A DNA stretch of 64,000 nucleotides, taken from positions 1,426,001 through 1,490,000 of the forward strand of contig JAJTUQ010000003.1 of the NCBI GenBank assembly GCA_021399445.1. The letters run 5' to 3'. The stretch is from Xylogone sp. PMI_703. Its lineage: Eukaryota > Ascomycota > Leotiomycetes. Both the position numbers and the translations under genes were made by a program. Positions 54,720-64,000 of the stretch are shown here, in pieces. Each line of letters begins with the position of its first letter. Position 1 is the first letter of the stretch. The notes beneath the pieces were generated by a model. That model saw only the letters and a list, made by a program, of their open reading frames with translations, had not been told where the DNA came from and made no database searches.

Positions 54720-55983
54720 ATGTTGGTTTGGTTTGCGGACGCAGTTCAATCTAGAGAAACAAGAGCGAAAATGAATGGAAATCCCTCTCAAATTCCGAAG
54801 AAAACAACTCCCTCATTTACCTGGCCGGAGACAAAGACGTATATTTACAAAAGCGTCGGCGAGATCGATATTGAAGTAGACGTGCTTTATTTTGACTTCC
54901 CAGGCGAAGTATCCACTCCAAGTCAACCCCGCCCAATTCTCCTCAATATACATGGCGGTGGTTGGATCAGTGGTATTCGATCTAACTGGTGCCGCCCGCT
55001 AATCTATGAATTTCTCCAACGCGGTTTTGTTGTCGCCTCGATTGACTATCGGCTGGTGCCGGAGAGTGATTTCGTAACAGAGCAGCTGGAAGACATCAGA
55101 GATACAGAAATATGGCTAAAGAATGTCTTACCAGATATTCTCAAAAGAGATGGAGGAAGTGTTGAGGTCGATACAGAGAGCATCGTTGTTTCTGGCGAAT
55201 CAGCAGGAAGTCTACTGGCTGCATTTACAGTATGATATCTCTATGAACGAAATTGTGTCTAAGAGAACTGACTAAAACAAAGGTCTCGTAGCCCAAATTG
55301 TGGACTATACCACCAAAGGCAATTCTTCTCATCTACGGGCCAACTGACATGTCAAATATCAACAACTTTGGCAAACGACCCCTAATTGGTGGCCAGCTCC
55401 CCGAGCTTATCATCCCAGAAGATGCGCCTCCTGAGCTACTTGAAGCTGTGATTCAAAAGCCTCCACCAACTCATATCCCTTCCCCGAGACGACTTGAAGA
55501 TTTTCTAAGTCCGAGGTCCGTACTGGGCCTGGTGTCTTTCAGAAAGGGCGTCATAACCGAATTCTTGTTGAGGGGTCTTGTAAAAGGCAAAAATGGGGTT
55601 CTGAAGTTACCTGAGAAAGGTAGCGTGGGAGAGAATGAGATTAAATCAATCAGTAATCATGGATTCAGCTTACTTAGGTGGCTATTTGCTGACATCGTAT
55701 TTCAGGCCCGATCCACTTCCCAGACTCACTATTTGTCTCTCCCGATCTCAAAACTCTCCCGAAATGGCCTCCAACATATCAGTACATAGGAAGCCTAGAC
55801 GAGGCGTTCGATGAATCACACGTATTACTCTTCGATAAGAAGCTAAAGAAGCACGGAATTCCGTCTAAAGCGGTCATTGTTGAAGGGAAGGGCCATGCCT
55901 TTGATATGGAAGCTGAGATCGGAGACCAGATGCATCATGATATTATTAGACCGGCAGCAGAATGGGTCATACGTTGGGTTTGA
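54720..55983 (+). CDS. Alpha/beta-hydrolase fold-3 esterase (HSL family)
   Basis: Three exons, 54720-55229, 55292-55652 and 55706-55983, join in phase to 382 residues; a downstream ATG at 54771 is an alternative start. The oxyanion-hole motif NIHGGGW and the nucleophile elbow VSGESAGS define the hormone-sensitive-lipase group; FDKKLKKHG precedes the catalytic His in EGKGHAFDM. No signal peptide, so cytosolic. The group hydrolyses small esters, lactones or carbamates. Paired divergently with the secreted carboxylesterase and followed by a Zn2Cys6 regulator on the opposite strand, it could belong to a small ester-utilisation or detoxification unit. All introns are confirmed by frame and motif continuity. 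Confidence 0.88.
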
Positions 55984-56756
55984 TCACAGACGGTCTTAGC
56001 TCATCTAAATAAAAGACTACTAGTATCCAGCATCAAGAGTATTGTTGCTGCTGGATTTAGTACGAACCGGAAACTGAGTGGATCATGAGATCATGGATGG
56101 GTATGTAAGTGTATATGATACTGACTTGGGCTTATTTATGCATTACTCCTTCTCTTATTTTGGATATGAATTATAGAACATATTTAATCAGACGATATAC
56201 CTGCCCTATTGTAAGATAGACATCCAATAGTTCTTAATAGTGCAATCCAGCGGTGGTCAACCTTGAATGGGGAAAGTGATTTGGACAGCTCCAGGGCAAA
56301 ATTATCCTACTACCGTTCAAGAAACATCTTCCAAAGGATATATGCAGCTAGTATCTATTTAAAGTAGGGTTTAAGATAAGAAAAGACAAGCTTCAGACTA
56401 TATTCGAGGTACATCGCGAGCTCGGAGCGCCGGAAGCCGAGCTGAAGCCGGCTACTACTAGAAGCGGAAGTGCCGCAGCTTCGTCGAAAGTGCATCCGAG
56501 TCCGAAGCCTCCCAATCACATCAGCCATTGTAGGGAACGTATGGAGATGTATTATGCTACAAACAGAGCTATTCTACAGGCAGATAAAGAGGTGGCTGCC
56601 TGTCACCTGATCTAGCCGAAGGGCTCTCACAACAGCCATCCATAATATTGCAAGTCTCCAATTGAAATAGGGTTTAACAGTCATGAATATACTATAATAT
56701 GCATCAATTAGAATAGAAAAAATACATTAAGGTATATGTATTCTCTATATACGCTA
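55984..56756. other. Intergenic, with possible gag-like relic
   Basis: 773 nt between convergent genes. At about 56395-56620 the plus strand is open and GC-richer, reading CRERMEMYYATNRAILQADK near its end. That looks like the C-terminal scrap of a retroelement or host gene, without a start. The rest is AT-rich. Confidence 0.35.
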
Positions 56757-59123
56757 TTATACAAATTTCATGTCATTCGAATTTTGTAGGAATTCGGTAA
56801 ATAATGTCGTCGGATCCCAAGAAATGTTCGCGAAGTTCTGATCCGTATCAATCAAGTCCTCGAATTGACAGAATATTTGATTGCCTACGGTCGATAAGGT
56901 CGTCGGGAGAATGACAGAGGAATCCATAACTATTTCCTGTGATGATTCATCACATGTTGCCGCCGTTGTCTCCTGCATCTGGGCCAGTCGCCTTTGAAGT
57001 GCCTTTCCGTAAAGAGCAGCGCAATGTGTAGAGTTCAATGCAATATCAATCATTAGTTGTGCTATAGCGGCTACTGTATTTATATTTTTGACTTTGTCAC
57101 TAAGTGCGGGCTCAATTGTCCCGTATGCCTGCAAAATGACGAGAGAAACAAAGGCGAGCATGACAAAACCGTAGTCGGTCATGTACCGTAATGAATCCTT
57201 GAGTACTGGGCCAAAGCCTAGAATTCCGTTGAGAATACTTGCAGCATGTTCAATGCATCTCTCAACAGATACTCTCTGGCTTGCAGAGAGACTACCTGCA
57301 GAAGGATTAATATATCGAAAAATATAAGTGCTCATGCAGAACCGAGCGTAACGGAAATGAAAGTTAAGGGTAGTCCCGAAACCACCTGCTACATCTTAGT
57401 ATCATAACTATTGATATCTGCCACGCAGCGAACAAACCTTTTCTGATAAAAGAGTCCCATTTCCGATACCAACTTGCGAATTCTGCGTCTGCCGCATCAA
57501 GCGCAGCAGATGGGGAATAGTCTACATTATCTGAGATGTTGGATGGGCACCACCATTCGCCAAGGTGTGGATCTAAAGAACTAATCTATATTGGCAATTT
57601 AGACATTGAACCTCATAGTTGATCCTCAAGGAGCTGAAATCACTATTACCTTCTCCCAGAGAAGACAGAGCTCAACCTCGCCTAGGAGCCCACTTATTTG
57701 GGGGTTGGCATCGGCTCCTTGTAATAGACTCGAAGCAACTCTTATAGAACTATCTCCCCGAATCGTGGGTGGCGTCCCAGTGACGATTGCAGTGCTGCAC
57801 ACTCTGCTGCGTTAGCAAGACTTCTGTTGTCAGACATGTATACTGCAGATGCTTACTGGTGGGACATTGTAAACAGCCATAACCAGTATGTATATTTCTT
57901 ATAAGCATCGCTTGCCGTTAAGATTCCGCTTGAAGTTCGTATCGCTGTCTTAACTCCTTCAACTGAGCGATGAATGTTAAGCTGGATGGCATAACTCTCA
58001 ATCAATGCCTTGATCAAAGAGCGTGGGGATTGGCCGGAATCTCCTGGCAAACCAGGCGGCGCTTGGGGATAGGCATGAAGAACGATTAACGACCGCAGTG
58101 TGACCATTGCTGTGGATTGATCTACCGGCGAACTCGTAAGCTGGTTCTGCAGGAATTGAAGGATGAACGGGTGAAGTATATCAGCAGTCAGGCCGCCACC
58201 AGGGAGGAACCTGCATGTGACATAGCAGATACATAATACTAGATTCCTGTACTTCTGGAGAAGTAAGTCGGTATCTTGGAATTCATCAATCGTCAAAATT
58301 GGTATGAAGGGTAAAATTCTATCGCAAAATCTGACATGGTCAGTGTGATATTCATTGGTTTTGTTGTGTAGACCCCTCAACAACTTACATTTTGACTAAT
58401 TGCTTCATCTCGTGTGCTGCGAGTGGTTCATCGCCATCATTCAACTCTTGTACTTGTCTTTGTGGACCTCCTAGTATGTCCGTGCTATTCAAAGGTGGCA
58501 AGATTGAAAGGTTGTGGTCGTTGAGGCCACTGTTCGGCTCACTACATTCAACGACGATGGAGAAGGGAGATCTGGAGTAGATTGAAGGTAGCTCAGCCGG
58601 TACCGAATCTTCTTTGTCCGAGGACACCGTTGTTTGGTCACACCGGGACGATGATGGAGGAGTATTGAAGGCCTCATTTTGGCCCACCAGACCAAACACT
58701 CTTTCCCGTGAACTCTCAGGTCTTGCAGCCTCTTGATCACTGCTCTGCTGTTTGGGATTATGGTAATCTGCTGAGTCCCGTGGCAAGATCTGAGCACGAC
58801 CTGACTTTATCGAATCTGTCGCACGTTGGCGATCTAGTTGAGTTGTGTTTTCGGATCGACGATGGCTGCCGGTTCGTGTTGCTGGCGACCGTGGTAAGGG
58901 CCGTAAAACGCACGCTCGACCGGCTCGTTGACATCTGGCACATGGTGAGGAACCGGTTCGGATACACCGCATCTACTTTCAGTCAGAATACGAAGGAATC
59001 GTGGCTGGAGGCCGTAATTAAACTAACCTTGAGACGGTGGCAGGCGCTACATGCCCGGCCTCCCCTGCCAAGCCGTGCCTGGTCTCCTGAATTTCCAGTC
59101 TCACTCCTCTCGGGGCGTGCCAT
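56757..59123 (-). CDS. Zn2Cys6 transcription factor
   Basis: Six exons: 59123-59028, 58972-58389, 58330-57857, one starting at 57806, one containing LDPHLGEWWCPSNISDN, and a last one ending at 56757. The zinc cluster is split by the first intron: ACSACHRLK joins MRCIRTGSSPCARCQRAGRAC to give C-x2-C-x6-C-x7-C-x2-C-x6-C. A polar linker of about 170 residues follows. The regulatory domain begins IFCDRILPFIPI, with YRNLVLCICYVTCRFLPGGG, and continues through AYKKYTYWLWLFTMSHH. The tail holds FCMSTYIFRYINPSAG and a C-terminal helix bundle, giving roughly 600 residues. Nuclear regulator. Placed next to two hydrolase genes it may control them (inference). The start MARPERSETGN is favoured; an in-frame upstream ATG near 59200 is possible. 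Confidence 0.87.
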
Positions 59124-59909
59124 GAATGTGGAAATATGGATGCCATGGATGGAGCTGGCGCCTGGCCAGACATCTTCCGGAGCGTCGGACTGGTCTCTCA
59201 TCAGAGACGAATCGGCAGGAATGGGAGAAAACCGCAAGCCAATGCAGATATCGCTTCTGTAGGTGCTTGTATATTTCTTATGAGAAGACAGGGACAAAGG
59301 CTTTGTGAGATTTGGCCTACAGTTATGTTACTCTTACAGTGGCACTGCCAATACACAGCCTCTTTGTGAAGATGGCGCAGTAAGTGCAATCAAGCGCCTG
59401 TTTCCCCTGGACCAGTGGCTCCAGCGGAGACGCTGTCCACATCCCTAAGCCCTATGAATCGTTCATTTGCCGCCCGCGAGATCGCTCTAACCGACCGTTT
59501 AACTGGACAAAAGATCGCCGGCACATGTGGCTATCTGGCTTCGTGGGCAAGTAGTTTCCAAGAGCATTCTCAGGCACGGGCTATTTGCCTGTTATGGACA
59601 GGCTGTGCGCTAGCTAGTGTGAGCAGCGTTATACACGTATAGTAGTCTGATGAGATTCGTTGTAGTTGGGATGTGTGGTCAGGTCCTTCTGTCGCGCGGC
59701 ATGAGGCACATCCCAAATAAGAGACTGATAGCTTAAGGACACTTGCACTCTTATCAAGCGGAAACAAGTGAGTGTAGGCGTGGTTGTTGCTTCCCCGGAA
59801 TGAGACTATCTAGTTGTGCGGATATTTATTGCCTCACAATATCTCTTTGAAATGAAGAGATATCACCTCTCCACTAGATTCGCATGATAGTTTTCAGAGC
59901 AACGGACTG
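59124..59909. other. Intergenic 0.8 kb
   Basis: Promoter of the Zn2Cys6 gene and 3' side of the HET region. Open frames at 59415-59642 and others lack domain character. No gene supported. Confidence 0.4.
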
Positions 59910-60407
59910 TCAAACCAGCACAAAAGTCGACTCTATCGCAATTGCATTCGGGTGTATTAGAGAGATGCTAAAGCGTGTATTCGGCCCACGAATCCCCGCT
60001 CCCCAAGCCCTCCCAACTACCTGGAAATTGACTTCGGAAACAGTCTCGACAGGACGCAACATAAAGTCATAGCAGTCGTTCATCCGGTTCGACATTACAC
60101 CGCTCACTGTCTTCATCGACCCCGTCACACTTGCACTCTCCTTTTCCTCGTCAGGTTCATAATGCTGTTGGCCATATGTAACTGGCTTGTCCAAGCTTAA
60201 GTGGGATGCTCTCCTCCAAAGCCAGTCTCCATCCTCGACATGAGATGGTAAGTTTCTTATAGGATATATGATACGAGTAGAGCTGTTCATACAATTGCAC
60301 TTCTCACTGTCATGTTGCTTTATCTTCTTGCAAAAGTGCAGAAGTTGGTCGGTTGATAGCTCATAGCATGCTGAAGAGCTTCCAGATTTTAGTCCCACCA
60401 TCTGCAA
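59910..60407 (-). other. Open frame, possible C-terminal part of the HET gene
   Basis: A minus-strand frame of 165 codons downstream of the HET-domain gene. YDFMLRPVETVSEVNFQVVG resembles the C-terminal beta region of HET proteins, but about 300 nt of stop-interrupted sequence separates it from the HET domain. Either a final exon or a piece of a decayed gene. Confidence 0.4.
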
Positions 60408-60726
60408 TGCGCAGTCTGAAATAATAAAAGATAGGCCGAAGTCCCTTTCCTGTTAACACGAAGCCTTCCGAATCCCCATCCGCGAGACTTGAGTTTCTTA
60501 TTTGTCCGATCTAACATACGGCCACGGTTGAAACGATACGCAAGGAACTCAGCATCGCTTATAAGATGTATAAGAAACTGGCTCTTCCTGAATACTCGAA
60601 TGTGCCACGGCTACGATTTCTTCAATCTACTGCCTACGATGGCAGAGAATCGTCTTTGCGATTGTCGAGTCCCACGTCTGATAAGCTGCCAGTTTCTTCA
60701 TCTAGCTCCAAGAATATTCTAGATAC

Positions 60727-61667
60727 TCAGATGACGGTCTCCTCCTCAGACAGAGAATAGTCCGCTGCAATGAAACCATACAGATCTTTATGAAGAAGCA
60801 AGAGTAGCACATAGCACTTGTCCCGGGGATCTGATGCTTCTCGAGTACTGGATTCAACTAGGAGGTGGAATAATGTGATGTTGTCCGCCACTTCGGGAAT
60901 TTGGTTGTTGATAAAATCTAGGCCGCAGACTTTAGCCATCGGTTGTGAATCATTATATTCACTGATTGCACGCGACAATAAAGAGAAGTCCTCGTGTAGT
61001 GAACCACAGCAAAGAAGAGCTATTCGCGCCAGTTTGACTTCCTGCAAGGTCCAAGCCCGCCAGAACCATGGCCGAGACAGGATATCCCCGAAAAGATCTT
61101 CCCTGTCAATTTCGGATGCAGATTTTGAAATATGAGCAAGTTGGTTGATATCTTCAGCTAGTGCCGAATCAGTCTTGAAGTTTTTGAGGATCTCGAAAAG
61201 ATGATAACTCTTCTCTGCTGGATCGCCAAGCCAAACGATACTGTAACATGCTCAGCTTTGCTGTATATGGTGCCCATAATTGTGACTTGTTGATTTCGTT
61301 CTGCGATGTCCTCTTGGTTGATACAAATAGCATCTGCCCACACTTTTTTGGTTGGCCAATTTCTCCACGTTTGGCGGAGTGCAGTCCATAGGTTTAATGT
61401 AATATTCAGATGATGCCCGTTGCAGATCATGGCTCCCTCCCTGACGGACGGGTCGCCCCAAACATAGGAGAGAGCATCAAACGGCTCAGATTCAGTCAGA
61501 GAGATCACCGACATCTCACAACACACGGTGCTGGTACGAGGATTGACCCATCTTTCGTTGACATCTGTAGTGAATTTCGCTGAAATATCCTCGACATCTG
61601 ATATGTGTCGCGTCAGACTTAAAACACAGATACTTCGTGAAGTGGGGAGTGCTTTGTAAAGAGCCAT
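60727..61667 (-). pseudogene. HET-domain (heterokaryon incompatibility) gene, frameshifted
   Basis: ATG at 61667 (MALYKALPTSRS). The HET domain is unmistakable: FDALSYVWGDPSVREGAM, then KVWADAICINQEDIAERNQQ. The frame breaks at about 61234-61243: after YSKAEHVT the family continuation (VWLGDPAEKSYHLFE) is present but two bases out of frame, consistent with a 5-nt insertion and too short for an intron. The shifted frame then runs through DILSRPWFWRAWTLQEVKLA and SDPRDKCYVLLLL to a stop at 60727. The broken gene would yield only a truncated N-terminal HET half. HET proteins trigger cell death on non-self recognition in filamentous fungi. A sequencing error is the alternative to true inactivation. 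Confidence 0.8.
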
Positions 61668-62131
61668 GATCAGTTCCAAAATTTATCCTATATGTATTCT
61701 TTATTGAATCTCTAAAATTAGAGAAGATTGATGGAAGTGACTTTCATAAAAGATCGACTCTGGCTCTAGTAGCAGCCTTGTGGGTTTGATAGTCTGACGT
61801 ATCTTTGCAGGGCCCGCCACATTTTATTCCAGCCAATCGGATCTCAAAGTTATAAGTATGGAAGACTCAGTACAACGAACTGCTTTTATCGAACTCCTTT
61901 CGTCCTTTTATAGTATTGTAGATTATCATGAGACATCGCCGCATCGAATCCAAAGAGTATTATCTCAAGGGTCATTGTATACGACAGAAATAGCTAGTTC
62001 TTAAAGCACCCTTTACTGAGCAGCTTATAACATTAAAATAGCCTTTGCATAATCACAATCTAGAAGGCGGCGACTATGGCATATACTTCGAGGCCGATGG
62101 CTTCCTTGTGACATTCTGAATTAGCATCTAA
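61668..62131. other. Intergenic 0.46 kb
   Basis: Upstream of the HET gene and 3' of the DUF3328-like gene; AT-rich, nothing recognised. Confidence 0.45.
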
Positions 62132-62881
62132 CTATTCTAGCTCAGCCCAGTTCAAAGGGACACATGTTTGAAACATCAAAGGACTAAACGTCATCTCGTG
62201 GCGATATTCCTCAATATCTTGCATCCCAACGTCGTAAATTTCCTTCATAACTATTTTGGCGCAGTGAATAGAGTGCATGAAGTCTGCGACTTTTGAGTCG
62301 AGCAGCGGTAGACGGTTCATTACTGCTAAAGCAAGCTTTCTCCAACAGTATACACAGTGCTCATTGTGGAAAAAATGTGCGTATACATCCAGGTCGTCAC
62401 CCTCTCGGAGTTTTCTCATTCCTTCTTCATCCAGCTTTTGAGTCAGGTTGGCATCGTAATACCATTCTCGGTCATCGAAGGGGTGGTACTCCTCGCTTGG
62501 TTCCGAAGTATAGCAAGCGTCTGGAATCCAAGAGCGTTGCATTGGCTCATAGTGGCATCCAGCTGCTCGGGCTTGCGCTGCTGAAGAGCCACAAGGGATC
62601 CATTCTAAGGTTTCTTTATGGCTTTTGGGTGAACTATGCTGCGATGACAGGAATAGCAACACCGCGCCGACTAAGAGGCTGCTGACGAGGACTCCCAGTA
62701 ATATCTTGATGAAATGCTTGATTCGGGCTCGACGACGATTTCTAGTGGCGAGCCCAGCTAAAATTTCCTGTTCATCAATTGATGAGCGATCATCAGCCAG
62801 TAATTTTTCAAATCCAGTTGATTCTCTTCGTCCAGAGATCATTGTCACGTCCTTGAGATTGCGCTTCCAAGAGAGCGGCAT
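62132..62881 (-). CDS. Single-pass membrane protein with two HxxHC motifs (DUF3328/UstYa-like)
   Basis: Intronless, 249 residues, ATG at 62881. A basic cytosolic N-terminus with RNRRRARIK precedes one membrane helix at about 57-79 (LLGVLVSSLLVGAVLLFL). The lumenal part has CGSSAAQARAAGCHYEPM, then SWIPDACY, and two HxxHC motifs, HNEHC (172-176) and HSIHC (203-207). The paired HxxHC arrangement is that of DUF3328/UstYa proteins, which act as oxidases and cyclases in fungal ribosomal-peptide and other secondary pathways. The CGSxAAxARxxGC signature marks a related, largely uncharacterised fungal subfamily, so enzymatic function is inferred. Divergent from a paralogue starting at 63628. Confidence 0.8.
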   Translation of the reverse strand: MPLSWKRNLKDVTMISGRRESTGFEKLLADDRSSIDEQEILAGLATRNRRRARIKHFIKILLGVLVSSLLVGAVLLFLSSQHSSPKSHKETLEWIPCGSSAAQARAAGCHYEPMQRSWIPDACYTSEPSEEYHPFDDREWYYDANLTQKLDEEGMRKLREGDDLDVYAHFFHNEHCVYCWRKLALAVMNRLPLLDSKVADFMHSIHCAKIVMKEIYDVGMQDIEEYRHEMTFSPLMFQTCVPLNWAELE

Positions 62882-63627
62882 TTTAAGTCTGGGAAACTGA
62901 TTCTAGTATAACAAAACATTCACAGCGGACTCAAATGCAGTACAGGATTAAAAGGAAAAGCCCCGTTACTTCTGCACGATTATTTTCAGAGCTCGGAGAA
63001 GGTGAGAAAATCGCGCACTGTCTAAACTAACAGAAACCATCTACGCAGATCTTCGAGAAAAGGTGAGGATATATCAGTGGAACTGTGATGTCGATCCATT
63101 CGATTCGCAGAACTAATATTTTGGTGATACATGAAGAGGCAGTTCGGGTAAAGTTGCACGAATTTGACATGCAGATGAAAATTGCGCTGTTGATTGGAGA
63201 CCACTTGCATCAATATGAGGTACGTTAAGACAAGTGGACCCCTCCACATTAGGAAATCGCGTTACAACATTCCATCTCTCGAGTTATTTAGACAATCAAA
63301 GATCTTGGGAAGATCATTTGCGTAAACGCAATGCTGCGTGCAAAATTGTCACCCACATAGTATCCGGTTCTAATTGCTCTTCATGTCCTAGCCGGAAAAG
63401 AGCTCTGACAATGCGTGGAGAAAAATTAATAGCATACCAGCATGTAGATGTAGCAGCCCGGGGTTTTCATACCTGCCAGTAGTTCTACCAAGCGCGATAC
63501 GCGCTTCCGGCGTGCTCTTTACTCTGCACGGATAATAAGCTTAGGCATAGACTGTGATAAATAGAATCTCTATCCCAGTTGCAAACTGGTCGCCTGTTCG
63601 GTAACACGTTGCAGTAATTCAGTAGAA
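62882..63627. promoter_or_regulatory. Divergent promoter of the HxxHC pair
   Basis: 746 nt between two paralogous genes transcribed away from each other. Frames at 63022-63482 have no domain character. Shared regulation is probable from the arrangement only. Confidence 0.4.
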
Positions 63628-64000
63628 ATGTTTCCGTGGAGGTCGAGCAACCGGAAAAGGGCGAGTGAGGAGAGCTCTGCAGAGGCGGAACATCCTTTGA
63701 TTGAAAAGTCAATTCTTGAAAGTCAGAGAGCAATATCGTCGGTACGAGGATCTAATGGTACCCGCCACTTAATAACAGTGCTCCTGATTTGTGCCGCTGG
63801 AGCAATAGTTGTCCTCGTTTCAGGCTTACTTGGAGCATGGATCTCGCCTAAAGTCCACAACCGTCAATTGAAATGGACATCGTGTGGAGAGTCAGCGGCT
63901 GAGGCAAGAGCCAGAGGCTGTCATTTTGATCCTATGTTGATTTCCTGGGTCCCATCGGCGTGCTATATTCCAGAACCTGGCGATGAATACGACGTAGCGG
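63628..64000 (+). CDS. HxxHC-family membrane protein paralogue, cut by window end
   Basis: ATG at 63628; open to the last base (124 residues seen). The layout matches the gene at 62132-62881: basic/acidic cytosolic head, one membrane helix (about 48-72, LLICAAGAIVVLVSGLLGAW), then TSCGESAAEARARGCHFDPM and SWVPSACYIPEPGDEYD, closely paralleling the neighbour's CGSSAAQARAAGCHYEPM. The HxxHC motifs would lie beyond the window. A paralogue, not a recent copy, since the head and helix differ throughout. Further cluster members may lie to the right. Confidence 0.82.
   Translation, partial: MFPWRSSNRKRASEESSAEAEHPLIEKSILESQRAISSVRGSNGTRHLITVLLICAAGAIVVLVSGLLGAWISPKVHNRQLKWTSCGESAAEARARGCHFDPMLISWVPSACYIPEPGDEYDVA

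Noticed and set aside
60489..60760. Plus-strand frames such as one reading MYKKLALPEYSNVPRLR
   Set aside because: Plausible composition but no start context, splice partners or homology; probably noise between the HET fragments.

Overview
The window is nuclear DNA of a filamentous ascomycete (Pezizomycotina). Most genes are split by short introns of about 50-110 nt with GTAAGT/GTATGT donors and YAG acceptors. The protein families are typical of these fungi: Zn2Cys6 regulators, a HET-domain gene, DUF6594, Dal5-type transporters and a two-HxxHC (DUF3328/UstYa-like) pair. The zinc cluster of the 11-13.7 kb regulator recalls the RosA/NosA type of Eurotiales, but I cannot name a species. Start and splice sites were chosen by eye from frame continuity and family conservation.

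Layout. 0-2.4 kb: a pirin and an isochorismatase-like hydrolase. 5.7-13.7 kb: a GC-richer, gene-poor stretch with an UNC93-like membrane protein and a Zn2Cys6 regulator separated by long intergenic spaces. 16.3-27.4 kb: a compact cluster of two acyl-CoA oxidases, an enoyl-CoA hydratase/isomerase, a Dal5-type anion transporter and an AMP-forming acyl-CoA ligase. All four enzymes end in peroxisomal PTS1-like tripeptides (SKL, AKI, SKL, ARL), so together they look like an uptake, activation and peroxisomal chain-shortening pathway for a carboxylic acid. 28.6-33.8 kb: a secreted M20-type amidohydrolase and an amino-acid permease, followed by an extremely AT-rich tract.

34.2-45.9 kb is the most unusual part. 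Two very large intronless TPR-CHAT proteases enclose an intronless metacaspase-like protease, a DUF6594 protein with three C-terminal membrane helices, and a tiny two-exon protein. Three predicted clan-CD proteases plus a membrane protein in 12 kb suggests an immune or regulated-cell-death locus; that role is inference.

46-59 kb: a secreted protein of unknown function, an extended SDR, a near-intact Tc1/mariner element (one stop codon, 28-bp terminal inverted repeats, TA target duplication), two divergent hydrolases (type-B carboxylesterase and alpha/beta-hydrolase-3), and a second Zn2Cys6 regulator. 59.9-64 kb: a frameshifted HET-domain gene and a divergent pair of paralogous single-pass membrane proteins, the second cut by the window end. 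I saw no rRNA, tRNA or CRISPR array.
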